DNA of 48,669 nt from Sporosarcina luteola (GTDB lineage Bacteria; Bacillota; Bacilli; Bacillales_A; Planococcaceae). The notes under the pieces are model-generated. The model was not told the DNA's origin, searched no databases, and saw nothing but the letters and a program-made list of their open reading frames with translations. Shown here in pieces: positions 28,445 through 39,863 of the stretch. The DNA is taken from NCBI RefSeq assembly GCF_007991495.1, contig NZ_BJYL01000042.1, forward strand, positions 1 to 48,669. The letters are read 5' to 3'. The translations under genes were made by a program, and so were the position numbers. Position 1 is the first letter of the stretch, and each line of letters starts with the position of its first letter.

Positions 28445-29569
28445 TCAATCCCCTGACAAATATTTATCACGATTTTGCAAATGCTCCTCATAGGTTTTTG
28501 CAAAGTGATTCGTTCCTTCCTTGTCAGCAAGGAAATAGAGGTAATCCGTTGACGAAGGGTCTACAACCGCTTCGATCGAGGATCTTCCAGCATTCGCAAT
28601 CGGTCCTGGAGGAAGTCCGGTATGAACATACGTATTATATGGATCTTGTACTTCTAGATCGGAATACAACACTCGATCCTTATGCTCCCCTAATGCGTAT
28701 AAAACAGTCGGGTCTGTCTGAAGCGGCATCCCTTCTTGCATCCGATTATAAAACACACTTGCTATCGTTTCCCGATCTGTTTTCGCCGTAGCTTCCCTCT
28801 CGAGCAAACTGGCAAATGTAAGCAACCAATGAACCGATTTTTCATTCGCTTCCAGGTATGCAAAATATGGAGTTATATTTGCCGATGTTGCATCTAGCAT
28901 TGTCGTAACAACAGTTTCAACAGACGGCTTTTCTTCAAAGAATGGATAGGTTGCTGGGAATAAATAGCCTTCCAGCGGATATCTAACATCCTCGGCTAAT
29001 AGTTCTTCAGTAAGAATGTTCGGATACCTGCCCATGAGATCAGCGATGGTTTCGTCGCTATTCACATAGTCCAAAAACTGTTTTTCCGGAATACCGGCCC
29101 GTTTTTCCACTACTTTTGCAATCTGATCAAGTGTCAAACCTTCGGGGATGGTCATCGTGAATATTGGAGTTCGATAGACTTTCCCCGTCTTAAGGCTTTC
29201 GATCAACTCATCCAATGTCATGGATTTTGATAAACCATATGAACCGGCTTGAAATTGGGATTCATTGTTAAATTTGGCGTAGTATTTAAATACTTTCGCG
29301 TCTTTAATAATCCCTTTGTCTTCCAATATTTCCGCAATCGACGACAACCCTGAGCCTATTGGAACTTCTACCTCAATCACTTCGTCCGAGTCGGGGTCGA
29401 CCGGTTGAAGAGCCCCGCTTATGTATTTATAAACTGCACGACCTCCAAGGAGTCCACCGATCAAAAACAAGAGCGCGACAACAAACACGATACGTCTCAC
29501 AACTTTGACTTCTTTTTTCTGTTCAATCATCTTCTGGAACATCACATCTTTTTTTGATTCATTATCCAT
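28445..29569 (-). CDS. mltG: Endolytic murein transglycosylase MltG
   Basis: Cuts nascent glycan strands in the membrane-proximal peptidoglycan. It has 374 aa: a cytoplasmic tail, one membrane segment at about 25-48, a LysM-like subdomain (IGSGLSSIAEILEDKGII), then the YceG domain. The catalytic Glu is in LLTFASLLEREAT, and the conserved YNTYVHTGLPPGPIANAG is near residue 325. First gene of a mltG-trmR-udk run after the yrzB terminator. Confidence 0.94.
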   Translation of the reverse strand: MDNESKKDVMFQKMIEQKKEVKVVRRIVFVVALLFLIGGLLGGRAVYKYISGALQPVDPDSDEVIEVEVPIGSGLSSIAEILEDKGIIKDAKVFKYYAKFNNESQFQAGSYGLSKSMTLDELIESLKTGKVYRTPIFTMTIPEGLTLDQIAKVVEKRAGIPEKQFLDYVNSDETIADLMGRYPNILTEELLAEDVRYPLEGYLFPATYPFFEEKPSVETVVTTMLDATSANITPYFAYLEANEKSVHWLLTFASLLEREATAKTDRETIASVFYNRMQEGMPLQTDPTVLYALGEHKDRVLYSDLEVQDPYNTYVHTGLPPGPIANAGRSSIEAVVDPSSTDYLYFLADKEGTNHFAKTYEEHLQNRDKYLSGD

Positions 29570-29632
29570 TCAGCGTCACCTCACTTCAAACGATCTATAT
29601 AAATATCATGCATATAAAAACTCCAAGACAGT

Positions 29633-29662
29633 GAAAAAACGGAATGGCCTGCACCATTCCGT
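29633..29662 (-). terminator. Intrinsic terminator after yrzB
   Basis: ACGGAATGG / CCATTCCGT perfect stem followed on the minus strand by six T residues, just after the yrzB stop. It separates the alaS-ireB-ruvX-yrzB genes from mltG. Confidence 0.9.
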
Positions 29663-29677
29663 CCGTGCACATATGGA

Positions 29678-29974
29678 TTATTCCTCGTCTTCGTCTTCCT
29701 CGGCAAGGAAAGTGTTCAACATTTCTTCGATCATATCCCATTCCTCATCCGTTTCAATCGGCAATAGTTCGCCGTCCTCATTATCTTCTGATGGAATGAA
29801 TGCTGAAGCATGGATTTCGACTTCTTCGTCATCGCTCACTTCATCTTCACCTAAAATATGATAGAGGACGTATGATTTTCCGAAGTCTTCCGAATCAAAC
29901 GTGAAGATAACCTCGCATACGTGCTCTACACCGTGTTCGTCCACTACTGTCATTGTTTCTTGTCCATGTTCCAT
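29678..29974 (-). CDS. yrzB: DUF1292 protein YrzB
   Basis: Small acidic protein of unknown function, 98 aa. The DUF1292 core is [20 protein letters not shown] with [12 protein letters not shown], and the tail is a run of Glu and Asp. I chose the ATG at 29974, which has GATGAGGTGA upstream, rather than the frame's earlier start at 30004. It always accompanies ireB and ruvX in Bacillota, so a shared role in cell-wall or RNA control is possible but unproven. Confidence 0.88.
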   Translation of the reverse strand: MEHGQETMTVVDEHGVEHVCEVIFTFDSEDFGKSYVLYHILGEDEVSDDEEVEIHASAFIPSEDNEDGELLPIETDEEWDMIEEMLNTFLAEEDEDEE

Positions 29975-29984
29975 ATAAATCACC

Positions 29985-30404
29985 TCATCTATTTTTTGAG
30001 TCAAGATACCCTTGAAGTATCATGACTGCTGCCATCTTATCGATGACGGTCTTCCTTTTTTTTCTGCTGACATCCGCATCAATCAACATGCGCTCCGCAG
30101 CCATCGTCGTTAAACGCTCATCCCAAAGCATGACTGGATGGCCAAATTCCTCTCGTAAAAGATCTGCAAATCTCTCAGACGCTTCCCCTCTAGGACCAAC
30201 GGAGTTATTCATGTTTTTCGGATAACCAACTACGAAAGAAGTGACTGCGTATTCAGCAACAAGTTCCTGAATTCTAGCCATGCCAAACTGGCCGGTGCCT
30301 TCATCGATTTTAATCGTTTCGATGCCTTGGGCTGTCCACCCAAGAGCATCGCTGATTGCAATACCGACCGTTTTGGATCCAACATCCAATCCCATTATCC
30401 TCAA
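29985..30404 (-). CDS. ruvX: Pre-16S rRNA nuclease / Holliday junction resolvase-like YqgF
   Basis: RNase H-fold nuclease (YrrK), 139 aa. In E. coli the family member matures the 16S rRNA 5' end; the resolvase label is historical. Catalytic motifs are [16 protein letters not shown] (Asp), [16 protein letters not shown], and [21 protein letters not shown] (Glu/Asp). The start is a TTG at 30404 with GGAGG nine bases upstream, overlapping the ireB stop. An internal ATG at 30395 would cut into the conserved strand. Confidence 0.93.
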   Translation of the reverse strand: MRIMGLDVGSKTVGIAISDALGWTAQGIETIKIDEGTGQFGMARIQELVAEYAVTSFVVGYPKNMNNSVGPRGEASERFADLLREEFGHPVMLWDERLTTMAAERMLIDADVSRKKRKTVIDKMAAVMILQGYLDSKNR

Positions 30405-30673
30405 TTAGATTTACCTCCGTTTTCACGGATGTAAAACTTCACGAGTTCCTCTAGAATCTCGTCCCTCTCCAACTTGCGTATGAGGTTACGGGCTTCATAG
30501 TGGCGAGGAATATAAGCCGGGTCGCCCGATAGGAGGTAACCGACAATTTGGTTGATGGGATTATACCCTTTGTCCTCCAGTGCTTTATGCACATGAAGCA
30601 TGACTTGTTTCACTTCTTGCTCCATCGATTCCTCAGGAAAGTTGAATTTCATCGTCTTGTCGTAGGATTCCAT
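30401..30673 (-). CDS. ireB: IreB family regulatory phosphoprotein
   Basis: Small protein (DUF965, B. subtilis YrzL), 90 aa. In Enterococcus it is the substrate of the Ser/Thr kinase IreK and a negative regulator of cephalosporin resistance. The conserved N terminus is [10 protein letters not shown], with the Thr phosphorylation region, followed by [20 protein letters not shown] and [18 protein letters not shown]. The ATG at 30673 has GGGGTG upstream. It lies about 80 bases after alaS and four bases overlap ruvX. Confidence 0.93.
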   Translation of the reverse strand: MESYDKTMKFNFPEESMEQEVKQVMLHVHKALEDKGYNPINQIVGYLLSGDPAYIPRHYEARNLIRKLERDEILEELVKFYIRENGGKSN

Positions 30674-30755
30674 AGTCGACACCCCGCTTTCCAATCGTCC
30701 GTAAGCAAAATCGGATACCTTTCCCACTTACTCTATACCCGATATCCCTTTCCAC

Positions 30756-33389
30756 TTAAACGGATTTGACATAATCATACACGGATTGCAGTGCTTCATC
30801 AAGTTTAGAGATATCTTTTGCTCCAGCCATTGCCATATCCGGACGACCTCCGCCCTTACCGCCACAAAGAGATGCTACATGATTGACGATTTTACCAGCA
30901 TGGAAGTTCCCCTTTTTCAAATCTTCAGTTACTCCGGATGCCAATAAAACTTTGTCGTCAGAAGACGCACCAAGGACGATGACTCCTTTTACAACCTTTT
31001 GTTTCAATTCATCAATCATTTGTCTCAATGCATTGTTGTCTTTTACATCGACTCTTGCAGATATGACGGTCACATCATCGATTTGTTGTGCTGTAGCCAT
31101 TATATCTGTAAGTTGACTGTTGCCTAATTTCGCAGATAGCGACTCATTCTCACGGTGCAGCTCTTTCATTTCCGAAAGTGTTGCGCCAACTTTCGTAACG
31201 ATATCCTTAGGATTGGCTTTCAATAGTGCTGATGCTTCAGTGAGGAGAAGTTCCTCTTCTTTGAATGAATGATATGCGTGTTTTCCAGTCAATGCCTCGA
31301 TCCGGCGAGTTCCTGCACCAATTCCGCCTTCCGATTCGATTTTGAAAAGACCGATTGCTGATGTTGTCTGCACATGGCATCCACCGCATAATTCTAATGA
31401 GTAGTCGCCAACAGAGACGACGCGTACGACATCCCCATACTTTTCGCCGAATAGCGCCATAGCACCCATCTCTTTAGCTTCATCGATCGCTTTTTGATCA
31501 ATTTGGACGGTGATATCTTCCCAAATCTTTTCGTTTACGATTTGTTCGATTTGTTCCAGTTCCTCTTTTGTTACTTGACCGAAATGAGAGAAATCGAAAC
31601 GGAGACGATCCGGTCCTACATAAGAACCTGCCTGGTTAACATGCTCGCCCAATACGGTCTTTAAAGCTTTATGAAGAAGATGTGTTGCTGTATGGTTTTT
31701 AATTGTCAATTTGCGAGTTTCTGCGTCCACTTCAGCTCGGACAGCTGCTTCATCCAACACCTCGCCTGAACGTACGACTGCGGTATGCAGATGTTGACCA
31801 TTCGGTGCTTTTTGTACATCTTTAACGTCAACAATAAATCCATCGCTTGAAATTGTCCCTTTATCGGCGATTTGCCCACCGCTTTCAGCATAGAACGGCG
31901 TACGATCAAGCATGAATTGAATTTCATCTCCTTCAGAAGCATGCGTGACCAATTCACCATTATGCAAAAGAGCAATGATTTGGGATTCGCAAGTTAACTG
32001 ATTGTACCCAATGAATTCACTTTTCGTATGGATATTCCCTAAAACTTCAGATTGGACATGCATTGAATCCACATCTTGTCGGGCTGCACGGGCACGTTTC
32101 CGTTGATTATCCATTTCTTTTTCAAATCCTGGACGGTCGACTGTGACGCCAGCTTCTTCAGCGAATTCTTCTGTCAATTCAAATGGGAAACCATATGTGT
32201 CGTACAACTTGAATGCATCTTCGCCAGACACGACTGAATGTCCCGCAGCTTTCGCTTTCTCCATTACACCATTTAATATTGTTAAGCCTTCATTCAAAGT
32301 TTCATGGAAACGTTCTTCTTCATTTTTAATGACCTTCATGATGAATGCTTCTTTTTCCGTCACTTGCGGGTAGAAATCTTTCATGATTTCACCAACGACT
32401 GGCACTAGTTCATACATGAATGGTTTATTGATGCCCAATTGTTTTGCAAAACGTACTGCCCGGCGTAATAGTCGACGCAATACATACCCTCTGCCTTCAT
32501 TGGAAGGCAATGCTCCGTCGCCGATAGCAAAAGCGACTGTGCGGATATGGTCTACGATCACTTTGAATGCAGTATCTTTTTCCGAGGTTTCGCCATATTT
32601 CTCACCAGACACTTTTTCTACAGCATGAATGATCGGCATGAATAGATCAGTATCAAAGTTGGTAGGTACGTTTTGGATGACGGATGCCATCCTTTCAAGT
32701 CCCATTCCCGTATCAATGTTTTTCTTTGGAAGCGGTGTGTACGTATGGTCCGGATTATGGTTGAATTCGGAAAAGACTAAGTTCCAGATTTCAAGATATC
32801 GGTCATTTTCTCCTCCTGGATATAGTTCAGGATCTGAGAAATCATCGCCGTAAGAAGGTCCCCGGTCATAGAAGATTTCGGAGTTTGGTCCGCTTGGGCC
32901 TTCGCCGATGTCCCAGAAGTTTCCTTCCAGACGTATGATCCGTTCTTCAGAGATGCCAATTTTGTCTTTCCAGATTCCGTATGCTTCGTCATCTTCAGGA
33001 TGGACAGTGACGGAGAGCAATTCCGGATTGAAACCGATCCATCTTTCGTTTGTCAGGAAGTCCCATGCGCGGATGATTGCTTCTTCTTTGAAGTAGTCAC
33101 CGATTGAGAAGTTTCCTAGCATTTCGAAGAATGTATGGTGTCTTGCTGTTTTTCCGACGTTTTCAATATCGTTTGTACGGATTGATTTTTGTGCGTTGAC
33201 GATGCGTGGGTTTTCCGGAACGACACGTCCGTCGAAGTATTTTTTAAGTGTAGCTACTCCACTGTTGATCCAGAGAAGTGATGGGTCATCGATTGGGACG
33301 AGTGGTGCGGATGGTTCTTCGCTATGTCCGTGTTCTTTAAAGTAGTCGATAAACATTTTTCTTATTTCTGCTGCTGTTAGTTGTTTCAT
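30756..33389 (-). CDS. alaS: Alanyl-tRNA synthetase
   Basis: Class II synthetase charging tRNA-Ala, with editing. It has 877 aa. The catalytic core begins [17 protein letters not shown] and includes the class II segment [16 protein letters not shown]. The editing domain has zinc ligands HTATHLLHK and [12 protein letters not shown]. The C-terminal DHHA1 domain ends [15 protein letters not shown]. The frame is open far upstream through the repeat, but AAGGAGGAATACAG clearly sets the ATG at 33389. Expression is controlled by the T-box leader at 33582-33792 and a perfect consensus promoter. Confidence 0.97.
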   Translation of the reverse strand: MKQLTAAEIRKMFIDYFKEHGHSEEPSAPLVPIDDPSLLWINSGVATLKKYFDGRVVPENPRIVNAQKSIRTNDIENVGKTARHHTFFEMLGNFSIGDYFKEEAIIRAWDFLTNERWIGFNPELLSVTVHPEDDEAYGIWKDKIGISEERIIRLEGNFWDIGEGPSGPNSEIFYDRGPSYGDDFSDPELYPGGENDRYLEIWNLVFSEFNHNPDHTYTPLPKKNIDTGMGLERMASVIQNVPTNFDTDLFMPIIHAVEKVSGEKYGETSEKDTAFKVIVDHIRTVAFAIGDGALPSNEGRGYVLRRLLRRAVRFAKQLGINKPFMYELVPVVGEIMKDFYPQVTEKEAFIMKVIKNEEERFHETLNEGLTILNGVMEKAKAAGHSVVSGEDAFKLYDTYGFPFELTEEFAEEAGVTVDRPGFEKEMDNQRKRARAARQDVDSMHVQSEVLGNIHTKSEFIGYNQLTCESQIIALLHNGELVTHASEGDEIQFMLDRTPFYAESGGQIADKGTISSDGFIVDVKDVQKAPNGQHLHTAVVRSGEVLDEAAVRAEVDAETRKLTIKNHTATHLLHKALKTVLGEHVNQAGSYVGPDRLRFDFSHFGQVTKEELEQIEQIVNEKIWEDITVQIDQKAIDEAKEMGAMALFGEKYGDVVRVVSVGDYSLELCGGCHVQTTSAIGLFKIESEGGIGAGTRRIEALTGKHAYHSFKEEELLLTEASALLKANPKDIVTKVGATLSEMKELHRENESLSAKLGNSQLTDIMATAQQIDDVTVISARVDVKDNNALRQMIDELKQKVVKGVIVLGASSDDKVLLASGVTEDLKKGNFHAGKIVNHVASLCGGKGGGRPDMAMAGAKDISKLDEALQSVYDYVKSV

Positions 33390-33426
33390 CTGTATTCCTC
33401 CTTGTAATGTCGACATGAATAGACAT

Positions 33427-33550
33427 GTTTCCGCTCCAGGCGGACGCTTTCCGGGGGGGCGGGCGGTGAGCCTCCTCGGTCGCTTCGCTCCACTGCGGGG
33501 TCTCACCTGTCCCGCTAATCCCCCAGGAGTCGCCGCCTTCCGCTACAACA
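33427..33550 (-). repeat. Repeat family 1, full-length copy in the alaS leader
   Basis: Full copy of the 11348-11478 element with the same outer ends (CAGGCGGACGCTTTCCG, GTCGCCGCCTTCCG) and the same loop theme. The inner arms differ: GCGGGCGGTGAG pairs with CTCACCTGTCCCGC. Flanking ATGTT and AACAT extend the pairing. It lies between the T-box terminator and the alaS start codon, ending about 38 bases upstream of it, and would be transcribed as a strong hairpin in the mRNA leader. Confidence 0.85.
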
Positions 33551-33581
33551 TGGGGGTAAGCACATCATCTTCAATATAAAC

Positions 33582-33792
33582 AAAAAATCCCCGCCCCTGT
33601 ACAAGGGACGAAGATTTTTCGTGGTACCACCCTAATTTACCGGTAAAACCGGTATCTCAAGAAGCCTTAACGCGGCTGACGGCAATGATTAGTTGCACTC
33701 GGGAGTAGCTTTCCGGCAAATGGCCAAGGGAATCCTTACAGCCTGAGGGATTCCTTTCTGAGCTTGGCGATAGGCGTACTGTCTCCGTCAAC
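33582..33792 (-). ncRNA. T-box riboswitch leader of alaS
   Basis: The T-box sequence GGGTGGTACCACG is at 33632-33620 on the minus strand, in an antiterminator with CCGGTTTTACCGG just upstream. The competing terminator (CGTCCCTTGT...ACAGGGGCGGGGATTTTTT) is at 33617-33582. Stem I spans about 33789-33677, closed by GACGG / CCGTC and containing AGTA. A GCA triplet at 33696-33694 in the expected specifier region would read tRNA-Ala; a GCT at about 33710 is an alternative. Binding of uncharged tRNA-Ala would allow read-through into alaS. Confidence 0.93.
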
Positions 33793-33813
33793 GAATTTCA
33801 TATGTTACTTTGG

Positions 33814-33842
33814 ATTATAGGGAAAAGCGAGTGGCCTGTCAA
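33814..33842 (-). promoter_or_regulatory. Perfect consensus sigma-A promoter of alaS
   Basis: TTGACA (33842-33837), 17 bases, TATAAT (33819-33814): all twelve bases match consensus. The -35 hexamer overlaps the recD2 stop codon. It sits about 25 bases upstream of T-box Stem I. Confidence 0.93.
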
Positions 33843-36310
33843 TCCATCGCTTCAGAAAAATCGTACGGTGTGATTCCTTGCATGCCGATCATCGGATCAA
33901 TTCCGAGGATCGTCTCCTTTGTTAATCGGTATTCCATCGGGATTTCAATCGCTTCCGATTCTTTCATTTTGGGACTTTCCCGCTGTTGTATTTCGGAAGT
34001 TGTCTCGTCTTTACCCGTATCGGAAAGATCATGGATGTATTCCTTCCGCAATCTTTCTTTCAGCGTTGTTTGGCGTTCGAGTTCATCCGTCCGGTTAATG
34101 CCGATTTTGAATTCTTCTGGTTCGCCGCAAAGAATAAGAAAATTCTTTGCTCTCGTAATGCCTGTGTAGAGTAGGTTTCTTCGGAGCATTTTCCGATATC
34201 CACGGACAATCGGCATGACGACGATGGGAAATTCGCTTCCTTGGGATTTATGGATGGAACAGCAATATGCGAGTGTGATCTGGTTTAAATCATTGCGTTC
34301 ATATTCCACTTCGATTCCATCATAGGAAACGATGAGCATTTCTTTTTTATCAACAGTTTCTTTTGCTTTAATAATCGAAATGACTTCGCCCATGTCCCCA
34401 TTGAATACGTTGCTTTCAGGCTGGTTGACGAGTTGAAGTACTTTATCTCCAATACGATAGACAGCTTCTCCAAAGACGACTTCCTTTCGATCAGGACCCG
34501 GTGGATTGACCATTTGCTGAATCATCTTGTTCAATCCATCGATGCCTGCAGGCCCCCTGTACATTGGCGCAAGCACTTGAATGTTTTTAATATGATGCCC
34601 TTTGGATATGGCGTTTTTCACGACTTGTTCGACTACTTCAAGAATTTGGTCTCCATGCGCTTTGATGAATGAACGATCCGATGTTTTTCGGGTGACATCA
34701 TCTGTCCAGTTGGCGTTTTTAATCATATGAGCCATTTCAATAATTGTCGAGCCGGCACTTTGGCGATAAATTTCTGTTAATTCCACGACAGGAATTTTTC
34801 CGGAATCCAGCATATCCTTCAGTACTTGGCCGGGGCCCACTGGGGGCAGCTGATCTTGGTCACCTACGAAAAGGATTTGTATTTCGTTATCCAACGCTTT
34901 GAATAATTGATGCGCAAGCCACGTGTCGACCATAGACATTTCATCGATAATAATGAGCCGTCCTTCTACTTCTTTTCCAACTGCATCGTCCTTTTCCTGT
35001 CCGTTGAATCCGAGGAGCCTATGAATTGTCATCGCGGGCAGCCCTGTCGATTCAGACATCCTCTTCGCTGCACGGCCTGTCGGTGCGGCCAAAACAATTG
35101 GAAACGTCTCTTCTTTTTTCACGTATTCTTTCGGATCTAGGGATAGACCATGCAATTCAGCATACACTTCCACAAATCCGCGGATAACGGTCGTTTTTCC
35201 CGTCCCAGGACCTCCCGTCAAAATCATCGCTGGGGAATGAAGAGCCTTTTCAATTGCCGCAACTTGTGTCTCAGCATAACTGACGCCCAGCCTTTCCTCC
35301 GCTTCTCCAATAGCTTTGCGGATTTCAGACACCGGAAACTTATCGGAATGGTCATTCTCCATAATCCTTTCCAACTTGGCAGCAATGCCAATTTCAGAGA
35401 AATAAAGAGAAGGAATATAAAGCCTTTTTCCTTCCCCGCAAAGTTTGCCTTCCTCAACCAATTCGATCACCGAGTTGGAAATATTCTCGAAAGGCACTTC
35501 TTCCCTTTGGCTCGTCTCCAGCAGTCGCTTCACTTCCGGCAAAATCATTTCCGCCTCCATGTAGACATGACCCGCTGACTGGACGCCTTGATTCATCACA
35601 TGAAGTATCGCAGCCTTCACCCGGGAAGGATGTTTGCCGGTAATTCCCAATTGCTTCCCCAATTCATCAGCTCGTTGAAAACCGATTCCTTCTACGTCTT
35701 CAATCAACCTAAATGGATTCTCTTCTAATAGTTCAATAGCTTCTTCCCGGTACGTCTGATAGATCCTCATGGAAAGCTGCGGTCCGAAGCCCCACTCATT
35801 CAATTTGACCATGCTGCGTTCAAGGCCAAGATTTTCTTGAAGCACTGTCGTCAGTATTTCTTTTTTGTCTTCGGAAAGTTTCGGAATCTTATCCAATACC
35901 GCAGGGTTTTCAAGGATTTGCTTGATCGCATCTTTGCCTAATGTTTTGACAATCGAATCCGCGGTTTTCCTTCCTATACCCGGGAATAGGTCGCCTGATA
36001 GATAGTGAACGATGCCGCTTTCCGTTTCAGGCATTTCCTTTGAAAAAGTATGGACATCAAATTGTTGTCCATACGTCGCATGATTAACAAGCCTTCCAGT
36101 AAGGCGATAATCATCTTCATTCGCCAATGGCGGGAAATTTCCTTTTATGACAATTTCCTTATCCTCATAACCGCTATTCGTTTTACTGATTTTCATTTTC
36201 ACGATTGAAAAAAGATTATCAGGGTTGTGGAAAATTGTGACGACAGGTCTTCCTACGATAAAAATCGCTTCACTATTCGCTTGTCCATTCCCTTCAGCCA
36301 ATCCGATCAC
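33839..36310 (-). CDS. recD2: RecD-like DNA helicase RecD2 (YrrC)
   Basis: SF1B 5'-3' DNA helicase of the RecBC-independent RecD2 group, linked to mismatch repair and replication-fork support. It has 823 aa. An N-terminal OB-like region precedes helix-hairpin-helix motifs (LFPGIGRKTADSIV, DVEGIGFQRADELG). Walker A is ILTGGPGTGKTTVI, Walker B is LIIIDEMSMVD, then DQDQLPPVGPGQVL, CCSIHKSQGSEFP and LLYTGITRAKNFLI. The first codon is a GTG at 36310; a TTG nine bases later has a better-placed site, so the exact start is uncertain. Confidence 0.95.
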   Translation of the reverse strand: MIGLAEGNGQANSEAIFIVGRPVVTIFHNPDNLFSIVKMKISKTNSGYEDKEIVIKGNFPPLANEDDYRLTGRLVNHATYGQQFDVHTFSKEMPETESGIVHYLSGDLFPGIGRKTADSIVKTLGKDAIKQILENPAVLDKIPKLSEDKKEILTTVLQENLGLERSMVKLNEWGFGPQLSMRIYQTYREEAIELLEENPFRLIEDVEGIGFQRADELGKQLGITGKHPSRVKAAILHVMNQGVQSAGHVYMEAEMILPEVKRLLETSQREEVPFENISNSVIELVEEGKLCGEGKRLYIPSLYFSEIGIAAKLERIMENDHSDKFPVSEIRKAIGEAEERLGVSYAETQVAAIEKALHSPAMILTGGPGTGKTTVIRGFVEVYAELHGLSLDPKEYVKKEETFPIVLAAPTGRAAKRMSESTGLPAMTIHRLLGFNGQEKDDAVGKEVEGRLIIIDEMSMVDTWLAHQLFKALDNEIQILFVGDQDQLPPVGPGQVLKDMLDSGKIPVVELTEIYRQSAGSTIIEMAHMIKNANWTDDVTRKTSDRSFIKAHGDQILEVVEQVVKNAISKGHHIKNIQVLAPMYRGPAGIDGLNKMIQQMVNPPGPDRKEVVFGEAVYRIGDKVLQLVNQPESNVFNGDMGEVISIIKAKETVDKKEMLIVSYDGIEVEYERNDLNQITLAYCCSIHKSQGSEFPIVVMPIVRGYRKMLRRNLLYTGITRAKNFLILCGEPEEFKIGINRTDELERQTTLKERLRKEYIHDLSDTGKDETTSEIQQRESPKMKESEAIEIPMEYRLTKETILGIDPMIGMQGITPYDFSEAMD

Positions 36311-36335
36311 CGCCTTACCTATACACGCGTTAAGA

Positions 36336-36992
36336 TTATTGTCCCATTTTGATCATATCGAAAATATAGCGTGCCTGTGTATGCTCCGGTTCGATCGTGA
36401 ATGCTTTCTCAAGATGAAGAAGCGCATCATCTTTCCGATCTGTCGAAACGGCATATAAGACCCCCATATTATAATGCGCATCCGCATTGTCCGGATCATG
36501 TTCAAGAATAAAGCCGAATTCCTTTCGAGCCTCTTCAAACAGCTCCATTTCCGCTAAAAGGATCCCGTATGACAATCTAATTTCGAGATCATTAGGAGCC
36601 AGTTCAGCAGCCCTTTGCAAATAAGGCAACGCCAATTTGCCGTTTTCCGATTGTTTTAAGCTTTTTCCGAGCATGAAGAATGCATCTGCTTCGTTTAAGC
36701 CTGTTTGGATGGCTTTTTCGTACAGCTTAGCTGCTTCCTCAAAACGCTCATTGGAAAAATAAAGGTTCCCTAAGCCGTATAGGGCGGATCCTGCATTTTC
36801 ATCCAAAGTGATAGCTTTCTGAAAAAACCGTTCAGCCCTTTCTACGTCCCCTGCTGAAGCGAAGACATTCCCAAGATTGATATAGCCAACCGGATTTTCA
36901 GGTTCCTGTTCCGCTGCTTTCATGAAAGCTTCAATCGCTTTTTCATACTCTCCCTCTTGGAGAGCCTTAATGCCGAGTTCATTGTACTCCAT
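36336..36992 (-). CDS. yrrB: TPR repeat protein YrrB
   Basis: About five to six tetratricopeptide repeats over 218 aa, for example ALQEGEYEKAIEAFMKAAEQ and PENPVGYINLGNVFASAGD, ending LEKAFTIEPEHTQARYIFD. No signal peptide or membrane segment, so probably a cytoplasmic scaffold. Partner unknown. Lies between mnmA and recD2 as in B. subtilis, 12 bases after mnmA, so the link to tRNA thiolation or to RecD2 is only positional. Confidence 0.9.
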   Translation of the reverse strand: MEYNELGIKALQEGEYEKAIEAFMKAAEQEPENPVGYINLGNVFASAGDVERAERFFQKAITLDENAGSALYGLGNLYFSNERFEEAAKLYEKAIQTGLNEADAFFMLGKSLKQSENGKLALPYLQRAAELAPNDLEIRLSYGILLAEMELFEEARKEFGFILEHDPDNADAHYNMGVLYAVSTDRKDDALLHLEKAFTIEPEHTQARYIFDMIKMGQ

Positions 36993-37004
36993 TTGTATAA
37001 CCTC

Positions 37005-39292
<2,288 letters not shown>

Positions 39293-39313
39293 CCTAAAGC
39301 TCCTTTAATGAAT

Positions 39314-39733
39314 CTAAATATAAAACATATATCCATCCAAATTGGTGGATTCGTCTGATTCTACTAAGTCTTTTATCGTCGTTGAATCAAGTACTCCTCG
39401 TATTGCGTCCCCGATTCGATTCCATAATTCCTGTTGAGGGACATTGTCATCCTCGATCCCTTCAACGACCTGAATAGGACCTTCAAGTAATCTGATCACG
39501 TCACCAGCAGTAATTTCGCCGGGTGGTTTTGCAAGCTTATACCCGCCATATGCGCCCCGGACACTGTTGACGATCCCGCTATTGCGCAAGGCAGGGATGA
39601 GTTGCTCCAAATAGGCTTCCGATAAATTTTGCTCCTCAGCTATTTTCCGCAAAGGCAATGGCCTTTCGCCATACTTTTTACCAAGCTCCACGACAACCGT
39701 CAGTCCATAGCGGCCTTTAGTTGAAATTCTCAT
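39314..39733 (-). CDS. cymR: Rrf2-family regulator CymR
   Basis: Repressor of cysteine and sulfur metabolism genes that acts in complex with CysK. It has 139 aa. N-terminal winged helix MRISTKGRYGLTVVVELG; recognition region LSEAYLEQLIPALRNSGIV and SVRGAYGGYKLAKPP; the end DGYMFYI matches CymR. There are no FeS-ligand cysteines of the IscR type, in line with CymR. The ATG at 39733 gives the family start; an upstream TTG at 39742 is also in frame. Confidence 0.93.
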   Translation of the reverse strand: MRISTKGRYGLTVVVELGKKYGERPLPLRKIAEEQNLSEAYLEQLIPALRNSGIVNSVRGAYGGYKLAKPPGEITAGDVIRLLEGPIQVVEGIEDDNVPQQELWNRIGDAIRGVLDSTTIKDLVESDESTNLDGYMFYI

Positions 39734-39771
39734 AGGTACCAACGTCCTTTTCTATAATTACGCTTCAAAAT

Positions 39772-39780
39772 ATTATAGCA
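39772..39780 (-). promoter_or_regulatory. cymR promoter (extended -10)
   Basis: Minus-strand TGC-TATAAT about 39 bases upstream of the cymR ATG. The -35 is poor. It is divergent from the rarA promoter at 39828-39833. Confidence 0.65.
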
Positions 39781-39827
39781 TAACTGCTATTGTCGTTCCT
39801 CCAAATGACTTCCTGACTTGCATTGTG

Positions 39828-39833
39828 TATAAT
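39828..39833 (+). promoter_or_regulatory. rarA promoter -10
   Basis: Consensus TATAAT 31 bases upstream of the rarA start codon, with a weak TGACTT-like -35 at 17 bases. The TG before it (GTGTATAAT) may help. Confidence 0.5.
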
Positions 39834-39863
39834 AGTGGAACGGATGTACGGGGGAGTGATTTT

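Noticed and set aside
33390..33506. Upstream extension of the alaS reading frame
   Set aside because: It is an artefact of the GC-rich family 1 repeat; the Arg/Pro-rich residues have no similarity to AlaS and the ideal ribosome-binding site is at the internal ATG.
35150..35578. 142-codon plus-strand frame opposite recD2
   Set aside because: Antisense to the conserved helicase core; His/Arg/Phe-rich, no translation signals.
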